This document shows, piece after piece, positions 17,821 through 25,136 of a DNA stretch of 64,000 bases (the stretch's first letter is position 1; each line of letters starts with the position of its first letter). The notes below the pieces were generated by a model. The model was not told the origin of the DNA and searched no databases. It worked only from the letters and a program-made list of their open reading frames with translations. Position numbers and translations under genes: made by a program. The DNA comes from JAWHQP01 sp032586195 (lineage in GTDB: Bacteria; Pseudomonadota; Gammaproteobacteria; Enterobacterales; Pasteurellaceae), in the NCBI GenBank assembly GCA_032586195.1, contig JAWHQP010000006.1, positions 62,001 to 126,000 on the forward strand, read 5' to 3'.

Positions 17821-18813
17821 TTAATTTTGCGTATAAAATGGAGTATGCACAGGAGCATCAAACCAATCTTTTAATTCATCATCCACTTTACAGATAGAGA
17901 TTGAGGCTCCGCTCATTTCCATGCTGGTAGCGAATTCACCGACCCAAGTACGATATACCTTAATGTTTTGATGATTTAAATAAGAAATGACACTATCGGC
18001 AAGAATATACAGTTCATCTAATGGTGTGCTGCCTAAACCGTTAATGAGTAAGGCTACTTCCGTTTCAGGTGGACAAGGCATATCCGCCAGTATGGTATCA
18101 ATACTTTCTTGAGCTATTTCCCGTGCGGTTTTGATTGGGCCGTTCCAAATCCCCGGTTCGCCATGGATTCCCATACCCATCGCCATTTCATTTTCTGCCA
18201 ACGTAAAGTTAGGAATACCTTTTTCCGGAATAATGCAAGGAGATAAAGCAAACCCGACTGTACGGGTATTTTCTTTGGCTTTCTGTGCGGCATTAAAGAC
18301 GTCATCTAAAGAACCCATTGCTTTTGCTTTAGCTCCTGCAGCTTTGTACATAAAAAATATACCCGCTACACCACGACGCACATTGATATCCGCATTGCTG
18401 GTGACATCATCGGCGCCTACAATACTACGAGTTTTAATATCGTCCATTTCACAACGTTCTGCGGCATCATCAAAAACCATAATATCGCCCGTGTAGTTAC
18501 CATACAGATAAAGCACACCCGCACCAGATTCAAGTTCTTTGGTTAATTGATAAATTTGTTTGCCTGACGGTGATTGAAACACATTACCTACTCCGCAACC
18601 ATCCAGCATACCATCACCCACATAACCTAAAAATAGAGGTAAATGTCCGTTACCTCCACCAGTGATAATAGCTACCTTACCCGGCGTTTTGTGTGTAGTA
18701 CAGTAACATCTTAAATCGTTTGCTATATATTTTACTTGATTTTGATGTACAGCATAGATACCTCTAAGCATATCATCAGTATATTGTTCCGCTTGATTGA
18801 TAATTTTTTTCAT
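17821..18813 (-). CDS. DhaK-type kinase subunit (dihydroxyacetone kinase family)
   Basis: Substrate-binding subunit, 330 aa, that forms a covalent hemiaminal with a keto/aldehyde substrate. The substrate histidine is His217 in MGIHGEPG, and the catalytic Asp lies in NYTGD. The N-terminal loop reads GGGNGHLPLFLGYVG in place of the GGGSGHEPAHAGFVG found in true dihydroxyacetone kinases, which points to another small carbonyl substrate, for example glyceraldehyde, erythrulose or a C3/C4 keto acid. AGGAGC precedes the start. Works with the next gene, DhaL. Confidence 0.85.
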   Translation of the reverse strand: MKKIINQAEQYTDDMLRGIYAVHQNQVKYIANDLRCYCTTHKTPGKVAIITGGGNGHLPLFLGYVGDGMLDGCGVGNVFQSPSGKQIYQLTKELESGAGVLYLYGNYTGDIMVFDDAAERCEMDDIKTRSIVGADDVTSNADINVRRGVAGIFFMYKAAGAKAKAMGSLDDVFNAAQKAKENTRTVGFALSPCIIPEKGIPNFTLAENEMAMGMGIHGEPGIWNGPIKTAREIAQESIDTILADMPCPPETEVALLINGLGSTPLDELYILADSVISYLNHQNIKVYRTWVGEFATSMEMSGASISICKVDDELKDWFDAPVHTPFYTQN

Positions 18814-18837
18814 AGCAAGCTCCTATCTGTTTGGTTG

Positions 18838-19746
18838 TTATAGTTTGAAATGTTTGAAATCTAATTCATCCATTTGACTTATCAGCATTTGTTCTTGTTC
18901 AACGGTTAAATCTTCCATCGGGCGACGCATGCCGGCAGTTTGAATAATACCTTCTCTTTTGAGCAATACTTTGTAAGCCGCAATGTTTTTTCCCGTTCCC
19001 ATCATAATATTATTTAGTATATTGGTTTTTCTCTGAATATCGGCAGCTAACGGATAATTTCCGTGGCTTAATGCATCCCATAATGCGGTGTAATATTCGG
19101 CGATACACATGGCGTTACCTGACACTGTTCCCTTGCTTCCCATTACATGGGCAGCAGTTAACATATGATCGGAACCTACAAGCACATCAAATGTATTATG
19201 TTGTACGGTCATGAGGTCTTGAATGCGAGTCATATCGGGGAAACTGTATTTGGCACCGATAACATTAGGGCATTGGCTCGAGACCTGCTCGCATACGTAT
19301 TTATTAATATCATTGACGGCATTTTGTTTGATACCATACAGATAAACGGGAAAATCCTTTGGTACGCTATTCGCCACGGCAACAAAGTAATTAATAAGCC
19401 CTTCATCGCTTAATGTATAGAAGCTGGGGGTAACAATCCCGATTCCATCGGCTCCGATCTTAGCAGCGTGTTTAGCAAGTGCGATGGTATCCGATTGATT
19501 CCATGCACCAACGTGTATAAATACCGGAACCCGCCCCGCCGTTTGTTTTACTACGGTTTCTGCGACATACTGACGTTCTTCAACAGATAAATACATCATT
19601 TCTCCCGTCGTCCCGCATGGATATAAACAATGTAATCCCTTATCAATGCAATAATCCGTCAATCTTTTTAATGATTGTGCATCAATTTTATCATCCTCCG
19701 TGAATGGAGTAATCATTGGAATAACAATACCATATAGTTTTTTCAT
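18838..19746 (-). CDS. DapA/N-acetylneuraminate-lyase family aldolase, substrate unknown
   Basis: Class I (Schiff base) aldolase with TIM-barrel fold, 302 aa. GTTGE at 45-49, Tyr137 and Lys166 (GAKYSF) are the expected catalytic residues for pyruvate binding. The segment after the tyrosine reads YGIKQNAVND; the arginine that binds aspartate semialdehyde in DHDPS (E. coli Arg138) is Asn142 here, so it is not a lysine-pathway enzyme. With a carboxylate importer and a DhaKL kinase in the operon, it probably splits a 2-keto-3-deoxy acid into pyruvate plus a short aldehyde. GGAGG lies 7 nt before the start. Confidence 0.8.
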   Translation of the reverse strand: MKKLYGIVIPMITPFTEDDKIDAQSLKRLTDYCIDKGLHCLYPCGTTGEMMYLSVEERQYVAETVVKQTAGRVPVFIHVGAWNQSDTIALAKHAAKIGADGIGIVTPSFYTLSDEGLINYFVAVANSVPKDFPVYLYGIKQNAVNDINKYVCEQVSSQCPNVIGAKYSFPDMTRIQDLMTVQHNTFDVLVGSDHMLTAAHVMGSKGTVSGNAMCIAEYYTALWDALSHGNYPLAADIQRKTNILNNIMMGTGKNIAAYKVLLKREGIIQTAGMRRPMEDLTVEQEQMLISQMDELDFKHFKL

Positions 19747-19805
19747 ATAAACCTCCGTATTAATTCAGCTTAGTATAACGTTATATTTGTATCGTGATAG
19801 ATTTC

Positions 19806-21307
19806 TCAATTACTTTGTTTGAAATTTTTAATTATTCCCCGTATTTGCAATATAACGACTAATAAAAAGAAAATTGCAAGTACAGCAGAAATAGGACGTT
19901 CTACAAATACAAGTAAATTACCATCAGATTTCGCCAGTGAAGCCAATAAGTTACGTTCTAACATCGGGCCTAGAATCATACCAAGAATGATTGGAGAAAT
20001 AGGATAATAATTTTTCTGCAGGATATAACCTAAGATTCCCATGATAAGCATAACGACAATAGCTTCCGGTGAGTTATTAATGGCGAAAGAACCAACGATA
20101 CTAAAGGTAATAATGACCGGATATAAAATATCTTTATTAATTTGAATAATCTTCTTTAAAAAATTAACTACAATCAGAGCCAATGGAATTAAAGCAATAT
20201 TAGCGATTAGAAAAATAATAAACACCGCATAAAGTTTATCTGGTTGGAATAAAAACAAAGATGGCCCCGGCTGCATGTCTTTCATATATAGTACACCAAT
20301 GATAATAGCAGCAGCAGAGTCCCCAGGAATACCGAATACTAAAGAGGGAATCCAGCTGCCGGCAAGACTGGCATTATTACTGCTGGAGGCATCAATAATG
20401 GCATCTTGAGATCCTTTACCGTATTGCTCCGGATTTTTGGAAAATTTTTTGGAAATAGCATAAGAAATCCAAGCCGCAATATCGGCACCGGCACCAGGCA
20501 AGGCACCGATTAATGTGCCAAGTATACTGCTGCGAGCAATACTTCCTTTACGTTTGTTGATCGCACGTCCGACTCCTTTAAAAATATTTAATCCGGTTTT
20601 AGTTTGTAGTTCCGATGCATTAATGGAACGATCAGACTTATGTCTGTTTGCATAATATTCAATAGCACCTGAAATCGCGAATAAACCAATCATTGCCGGA
20701 ATAAAAGCAATACCTTCATAAAGTGAAACAAAACCGAAAGTAAAACGAGCCTGTCCGGTAAATTCGTCAAATCCGATAGTAGAAATTAAAATGCCGAACA
20801 ATAAGGTTAATAAACTTTTGGCAATAAATTTACCCGAAATTAAGGTTGCACAGCTTAATCCCAGTAAGGATAGCCACATATATTCAAACGAACTGAATTT
20901 CAATGCGAATTGGGCGAGTATCGGAGCCGCAAAGGCAAGAATAATTGTACCGATTATCCCACCGATTACCGAGCTGGTTAAACCCAAACCAAGCACTAAG
21001 TTTACCTTTCCTTGTTTGACTAAAAGATAAGAATCATCTACATAGGCGGCGGAAGCAGGGGTGCCGGGAATATGCAGTAACGCGCCGGGAATATCCCCTG
21101 CATAAATGGAAGAAGCACCGACAGAGATCATTAAAGCAAGAGCAGGAACCGGTTCCATAAAAATGTAAATGGTACCATTAGGGCAACTGCCATCGTAGCG
21201 GTTAATCCGGGGATAGAACCGACAAATAATCCGAATAACCCAGCGGCTATAATGGCTATAATTGAATTTAAATCAATATAGGATAATGCATTAATTAAAA
21301 TATCCAT
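19806..21307 (-). pseudogene. tctA: TctA-family large permease of tripartite tricarboxylate transporter, frameshifted
   Basis: Large membrane subunit of a TTT importer. Translation from the ATG at 21307 (AAGGAG, 7 nt upstream) gives MDILINALSYIDLN..., GLFVGSIPGLTATMAVALMVPFTF, then leaves the frame at a run of five T's (minus strand, 21163-21159). The rest, MEPVPALALMISVGASSIYAGDIPGALLHIPGTP to the stop at 19806, is intact. One extra T would restore a 500-residue protein, the normal TctA length. Either a real mutation, slippage-based switching, or a sequencing error. It overlaps the end of tctB by 13 bp. Confidence 0.85.
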
Positions 21308-21765
21308 GATTTAACTCCTTCTTCCAATAAAATTCCTTGAGGAAGTGAAACCTGTAAAACCTGAGCAAAGAGCAAATAAATTCCGACAGAGACTAAAATT
21401 AAGAAAAGTGCGGTGCTGAATTTATGAGTTTTTATTAAAGGAATTGTCATCAAAATTAAGATTAGACTTGTTGTAATGATAAAGCCTAAAATATCGGAAC
21501 ATAAGACATAAAAGACAATACTAACAAATACGAATGACACAGCCAGTAATTCCCGACGAATATTAATAGATTGGAATACATACTCTTTTCGCATGTTGAC
21601 TTCCATAAGAAAGTCAATGACTGAGAAAACGGCAACCAGTATCCCGATTATCGTAGGATAAAATGCTGCTCCGTAGGAAGCAAAATCTGCGTAAGTAATA
21701 TAGCTGTAAGCAGAGATCACCAAGCCGAAAAAGAATAGAATAAAGGGAATAAATAATCTAATCAT
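21295..21765 (-). CDS. tctB: TctB-family small membrane subunit
   Basis: Small four-helix subunit of the tripartite tricarboxylate transporter, 156 aa, with hydrophobic segments LFIPFILFFFGLVISAYSY, FYPTIIGILVAVFSVIDF, a central double helix and a C-terminal one. The ATG at 21765 is chosen; GGAGGG lies upstream but is inside a small hairpin. An uptake signal lies in the coding sequence at 21406-21414. TctB sequences are poorly conserved, so the call depends on size, helices and position between tctC and tctA. Confidence 0.82.
   Translation of the reverse strand: MIRLFIPFILFFFGLVISAYSYITYADFASYGAAFYPTIIGILVAVFSVIDFLMEVNMRKEYVFQSINIRRELLAVSFVFVSIVFYVLCSDILGFIITTSLILILMTIPLIKTHKFSTALFLILVSVGIYLLFAQVLQVSLPQGILLEEGVKSWIF
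21406..21414 (+). repeat. DNA uptake signal sequence inside tctB
   Basis: Exact AAGTGCGGT followed by GCTGAATTTATGAGTTTT, an extended-consensus copy. Its presence suggests the operon has been in a Pasteurellaceae gene pool for some time. Confidence 0.85.
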
Positions 21766-21774
21766 GTTATTTAT

Positions 21775-21794
21775 GCCCTCCAATTATGAAGGGC
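21775..21794 (-). promoter_or_regulatory. Hairpin covering the tctB ribosome site
   Basis: On the minus strand GCCCT and AGGGC form a 5-bp stem with a 10-nt loop, and the GGAGGG ribosome site of tctB is within the loop end and 3' arm. It could damp translation of the membrane subunits relative to the binding protein. Confidence 0.4.
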
Positions 21795-21827
21795 ACCTTC
21801 ATGTATTGGTACTATATAAAAAACAAA

Positions 21828-22778
21828 TTATTGTTCAGATAATAATTTGCCAAATTTTTCATCTTCTGCCGCCATGAATTGTTGCAACTGTTGATCATAT
21901 AATTCACCGACATTGAATCCTTGCTTAGTTGCAAAGGCCTGTAATTCTCCTTTGGCATAAACTTTTTTCATTGCCTCGATCAATTTTTCGCGTATCTCCA
22001 CAGGGAGTTTTTCGGGTGCGACTAAGGAATTCCAAGCATATAATGTCCATTTATATGGAGTGACTTCCTGATAAACCGGTATATCGGGATATAACGAGTC
22101 CTTACCGTCAGAGGTAATTGCTAAATGTGTTACCATTCCTGCATCGGTCATGCTTTTAGCTTCACCGGGCGAAGACGTAACGAGATTTATACCACCGGAA
22201 ACCAATTCTTGTAATCCGGCACTTGCTCCTTGTGACGGCACAAATTTAATCGCATCAGATGATAAACCGGCACTTTTTAAAATTCCCAGTAAATTTAAGT
22301 GCCAAATAGAATTTAATCCACTACCGGAAGCTTTCAATTTACCCGGATTATTTTTAGCAAATTGTAATAGTTCATTAATATTCTTATATGGCGAATCTTT
22401 TGCAACTTGTACTCCACCTGGAATAACGGCTAAACGCACGATCGGCGTATAGTCTTTATAACTGAGATCGGTCATTTTTTGATGATGCATTAAGGCTATT
22501 TCTACGGTGGCAATACCCAAAGTATAACCATCGGGTTTAGCCTGTTTAATCGCATTATGCCCCACTACACCGCTGCCGCCGGTACGGTTTACTACGTTGA
22601 CATTCACATTGAATTCTTCCTGTAACCCCCGAGCCACCAAACGTGCCACAGTATCTGTGTTTCCGCCGGCTCCCCAAGGAACAATAATCGTAATTGGTTT
22701 TTCCGGATAAGCGGCTAAAACAGTTGCAGAAAACAGCACAGAACTTGCGATGAATGCGTTAACCAATGATTTTTTCAT
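21828..22778 (-). CDS. tctC: TctC/Bug-family periplasmic solute-binding protein
   Basis: Extracytoplasmic receptor of the tripartite tricarboxylate transporter, 316 aa. The signal peptide ends after Ala23 (TVLAA before YPEKP). The family opening YPEKPITIIVPWGAGGNTDTVARL, the GxxGVVGHNAIKQAKPDGYTLG block and the closing region are typical of Bug receptors, which bind carboxylates such as citrate, other di/tricarboxylates and sugar acids. Followed by tctB 62 bp downstream. The ligand cannot be read from sequence. Confidence 0.9.
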   Translation of the reverse strand: MKKSLVNAFIASSVLFSATVLAAYPEKPITIIVPWGAGGNTDTVARLVARGLQEEFNVNVNVVNRTGGSGVVGHNAIKQAKPDGYTLGIATVEIALMHHQKMTDLSYKDYTPIVRLAVIPGGVQVAKDSPYKNINELLQFAKNNPGKLKASGSGLNSIWHLNLLGILKSAGLSSDAIKFVPSQGASAGLQELVSGGINLVTSSPGEAKSMTDAGMVTHLAITSDGKDSLYPDIPVYQEVTPYKWTLYAWNSLVAPEKLPVEIREKLIEAMKKVYAKGELQAFATKQGFNVGELYDQQLQQFMAAEDEKFGKLLSEQ

Positions 22779-22799
22779 ATTTCACCTCAATTAAGTGGA

Positions 22800-24032
22800 T
22801 TATAAAAAACTAAGTGAATACTTAGTCTGCTTAATTCTAGTCTTTACTAAATCCCCGCTCGGCATATTTGATGTTCCTTCCCGTTCAATACATAACGAGG
22901 CATAAGCACAGGCGTAATCGGTGGCCGCAAACAAATCATCTCCAGCACTTAAACGAGCAAGCAATGCACCGTTAAAGCCACCTCCAATGCCGGATTTATC
23001 GTTAATAACCGCCCTATAAGCCGGAAATATACGAATATTGCCTTGCTGGGATGTTATCGCCCCCTTTCCTCCCAATGTCAAAATTACATTTTGTACTCCC
23101 ATTTCGTGTAATAATAAAATAGCCTGTTTGGCGGACGATTCATCGTTAATTTTTATACCGGTAATTTGTTCCGCTTCTGTTTTATTCGGTGTTAATAAAT
23201 AAAGTATAGACAAAACATCTGTTATTTCCGGTACAAAAGGTGTGGGATCTAATACAAGTTTCCGCTTGTATCTATGAGCAAGTTTAATAATGGTAAAAAT
23301 AGCTTCTAAATTATTTTCCATTTGCAAAGAAATAAACTCTGCAGCTTTAATCTCATCTTCTATAGTATAAATTTCTTCCGGACTAATTTTCTTATTCGCG
23401 CCATGACTAACGATCATCTGTTTTTCGCCATCTTTTCGTACCAAAACAATGGCTAAACCTGTAGGTAATTCCTTAGATTCAAAAAGAATATCTTTAATAA
23501 GAGGATTACTATTCAGACGTTTTTTAATATACTGGTAAAACTGATCTTGACCAATTTTCCCAACGTAAGTAACAGGTGTATTATTGGCAGCCATCGCTAA
23601 TGCTTGATTTATTCCCTTACCACCGATCATATAATGATTGCTTTGGCTTGGTATTGTTTCTCCTAGTTTTGGGAATTCATTTACTTTTATACTAATATCG
23701 ATATTAAGTGAACCGAAAATCAATACTTTATTTTTCTTTAATAAATTCTTATTGATATGTTCTTGATATAGTTGTTTTACCGATTTATCAAAGTCTTGAA
23801 ATAATAAAGTCTGAATCTTTTGAAAATCCAGATTTAACCCCGATTTTGGTTTTATTCCACCATGTATTCTAGTCAATAATCCTAACTGTTCTAAACGACG
23901 GATATCTAACCGCACAGTCTTTGTCGTTACATCAAATTTACGTGCGATATGCTCAGTAAGCAGTGAGTCATTACTTTCGGTTAATAACTTTAAAATAAAT
24001 AACTGGCGTTCGTTTTGCGTGAGATTTTTCAT
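22800..24032 (-). CDS. DeoR-type HTH fused to a ribokinase-like domain lacking the catalytic Asp
   Basis: About 410 aa. Residues 1-60 are a DeoR-type helix-turn-helix (ERQLFILKLL, LTEHIARKFDVTTKTVRLDIRRLEQLGLLTRIHGG). Residues about 95-400 are a PfkB/ribokinase domain (IFGSLNIDISIKVNEF, GGKGINQA, TPNKTEAEQITG). The catalytic loop, DTTGAGDTFNG in ribokinases, reads DKSGIGGGFNG, so the catalytic base Asp is Gly at about residue 351. It is therefore probably a ligand-sensing regulator and not a kinase. First gene of the island; ATG at 24032 is used, without a clear ribosome site. It should control the genes behind it. Confidence 0.82.
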   Translation of the reverse strand: MKNLTQNERQLFILKLLTESNDSLLTEHIARKFDVTTKTVRLDIRRLEQLGLLTRIHGGIKPKSGLNLDFQKIQTLLFQDFDKSVKQLYQEHINKNLLKKNKVLIFGSLNIDISIKVNEFPKLGETIPSQSNHYMIGGKGINQALAMAANNTPVTYVGKIGQDQFYQYIKKRLNSNPLIKDILFESKELPTGLAIVLVRKDGEKQMIVSHGANKKISPEEIYTIEDEIKAAEFISLQMENNLEAIFTIIKLAHRYKRKLVLDPTPFVPEITDVLSILYLLTPNKTEAEQITGIKINDESSAKQAILLLHEMGVQNVILTLGGKGAITSQQGNIRIFPAYRAVINDKSGIGGGFNGALLARLSAGDDLFAATDYACAYASLCIEREGTSNMPSGDLVKTRIKQTKYSLSFL

Positions 24033-24094
24033 AGTCAAAACTATAATGAAAGTAAAAATAGAATTTTGTGACGTAATAGAAACTTTACACGATT

Positions 24095-24116
24095 AAATGA
24101 ACATTTCGGTTCATTT
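24095..24116. promoter_or_regulatory. Candidate operator of the island regulator
   Basis: Perfect inverted repeat AAATGAAC-ATTTCG-GTTCATTT, 63 bp upstream of the HTH-kinase gene, where a promoter would lie. The rest of 24033-24265 holds no gene that I can support. Confidence 0.45.
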
Positions 24117-24265
24117 CAGGGTTTATTTTAGGTGAAAACCTACTTTCATAGAAGATGAATTACAGGTGAGAATAAAATGATAGATTTTGCCGCAGACTAG
24201 CACGTATTTCCGCTATATATTCGGCATTTCCGAGCCTATGGACAAAGCTGTCGGACTGGTGATAA

Positions 24266-24514
24266 TTACAATTCGATCTCCAAATCTTCTTCCGCCTGAC
24301 AGCAGCAGAGTAGGATTTCATCTTGAGATAAAAAAGCAATAGGCGGTTCTTTATAGAACACCTTACCTTTTTTTAATTTGGCCCGGCAGGCTCCGCAATA
24401 GCCCGCCCGGCATTGATATTCATGGGCAATGCCGTTGCGTTCCAGGGTGGTAAGCAGAGAGTTTTCATTGGAATGTTCGAGCTGAAGGTTTCGCCCGGTC
24501 AGATAAATTTTCAT
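24266..24514 (-). CDS. yfaE: 2Fe-2S ferredoxin YfaE
   Basis: Small ferredoxin of 82 aa that maintains the diferric-tyrosyl cofactor of ribonucleotide reductase NrdB. Cluster ligands are Cys35, Cys40, Cys43 (YQCRAGYCGAC) and one of Cys70-72 near the C-terminus. It overlaps the upstream hydrolase gene by 4 bp (ATGA), so it is translationally coupled. In enterics yfaE directly follows nrdB; here a hydrolase gene stands between them. Confidence 0.9.
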   Translation of the reverse strand: MKIYLTGRNLQLEHSNENSLLTTLERNGIAHEYQCRAGYCGACRAKLKKGKVFYKEPPIAFLSQDEILLCCCQAEEDLEIEL

Positions 24515-25074
24515 AGCCGGAACAGTGACTTAATTTTTTCCAGAACCAGCGGAAATTCGGTATGCCCTTCCCGATCGAGAAAATGACCGCCGCGCGGTAA
24601 GCGGATATATACCGCCTGCAGGTGTTGAGCCAGCTGATCGCTGTATTGATGCGGCACTACGCTATCATCCGATGACGCAATGACATAAGGCGTGCGCTTA
24701 AAGTGCGGTGCCGAATTTACGAGTTTTAGCGTTTCGGCGTAGGTTTGCATAAAGGGATCCAGCTCCGGAAAGTGCGGCAACGGCTGTATCACTCCCGATA
24801 CGAAGATGCCGCCTAAAACGGTTTGCTGCCGACGGGCAAGATAATTTAACGCCGTTACACAACCCAGACTATGTCCCACGATGACGGTTTCTTCATTAAG
24901 CCGGATATTGTCCAGCAGGTACTGATACCACGCCTGCGGTTCCGGTGTTTGCGGGGTCGGTAAGGCTAAACGATGGCAGACCACGCCGTCCTGTTTTAAT
25001 TCATTTTCAAGATAGGGAAACCAATGAGAATCGGGTGAAGCACGGTAACCGTGAATAATATAAACCTGTTGCAT
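24511..25074 (-). CDS. Serine hydrolase, RBBP9/YdeN family
   Basis: Alpha/beta hydrolase of 187 aa. The nucleophile is Ser69 in VGHSLG; the acid is likely in SSDDSVVP and the histidine in RGGHF. The family acts on esters but physiological substrates are not known. It lies 62 bp after nrdB and overlaps yfaE by 4 bp, so it is co-transcribed with the ribonucleotide reductase genes. An uptake signal lies inside at 24701-24709. Confidence 0.82.
   Translation of the reverse strand: MQQVYIIHGYRASPDSHWFPYLENELKQDGVVCHRLALPTPQTPEPQAWYQYLLDNIRLNEETVIVGHSLGCVTALNYLARRQQTVLGGIFVSGVIQPLPHFPELDPFMQTYAETLKLVNSAPHFKRTPYVIASSDDSVVPHQYSDQLAQHLQAVYIRLPRGGHFLDREGHTEFPLVLEKIKSLFRL
24701..24709 (+). repeat. DNA uptake signal sequence in the hydrolase gene
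   Basis: Exact AAGTGCGGT followed by a T-rich tract and GAGTTTT. Confidence 0.85.
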
Positions 25075-25107
25075 GCTGTTATCCTGATAAGAAGCAACCG
25101 CACCCGA

Positions 25108-25116
25108 AAGTGCGGT
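25108..25116 (+). repeat. DNA uptake signal sequence
   Basis: Exact AAGTGCGGT in the 62-bp spacer between nrdB and the hydrolase gene. Confidence 0.85.
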
Positions 25117-25136
25117 GTCAAGAATCGGTGTTTTTC

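Noticed and set aside
17268..17897. 209-codon open frame antisense to dhaL/dhaK
   Set aside because: Mirror of two well-supported genes; composition typical of antisense frames.
19806..21158. tctA as a complete short gene starting at the Met at 21158
   Set aside because: The first 50 TctA residues are encoded just upstream in another frame with a proper ribosome site, so this is a frameshifted gene and not a short one.
24177..24265. Possible gene remnant between the island and yfaE
   Set aside because: A plus-strand translation gives protein-like text with a stop inside, but I recognise no family; not enough to call a pseudogene.
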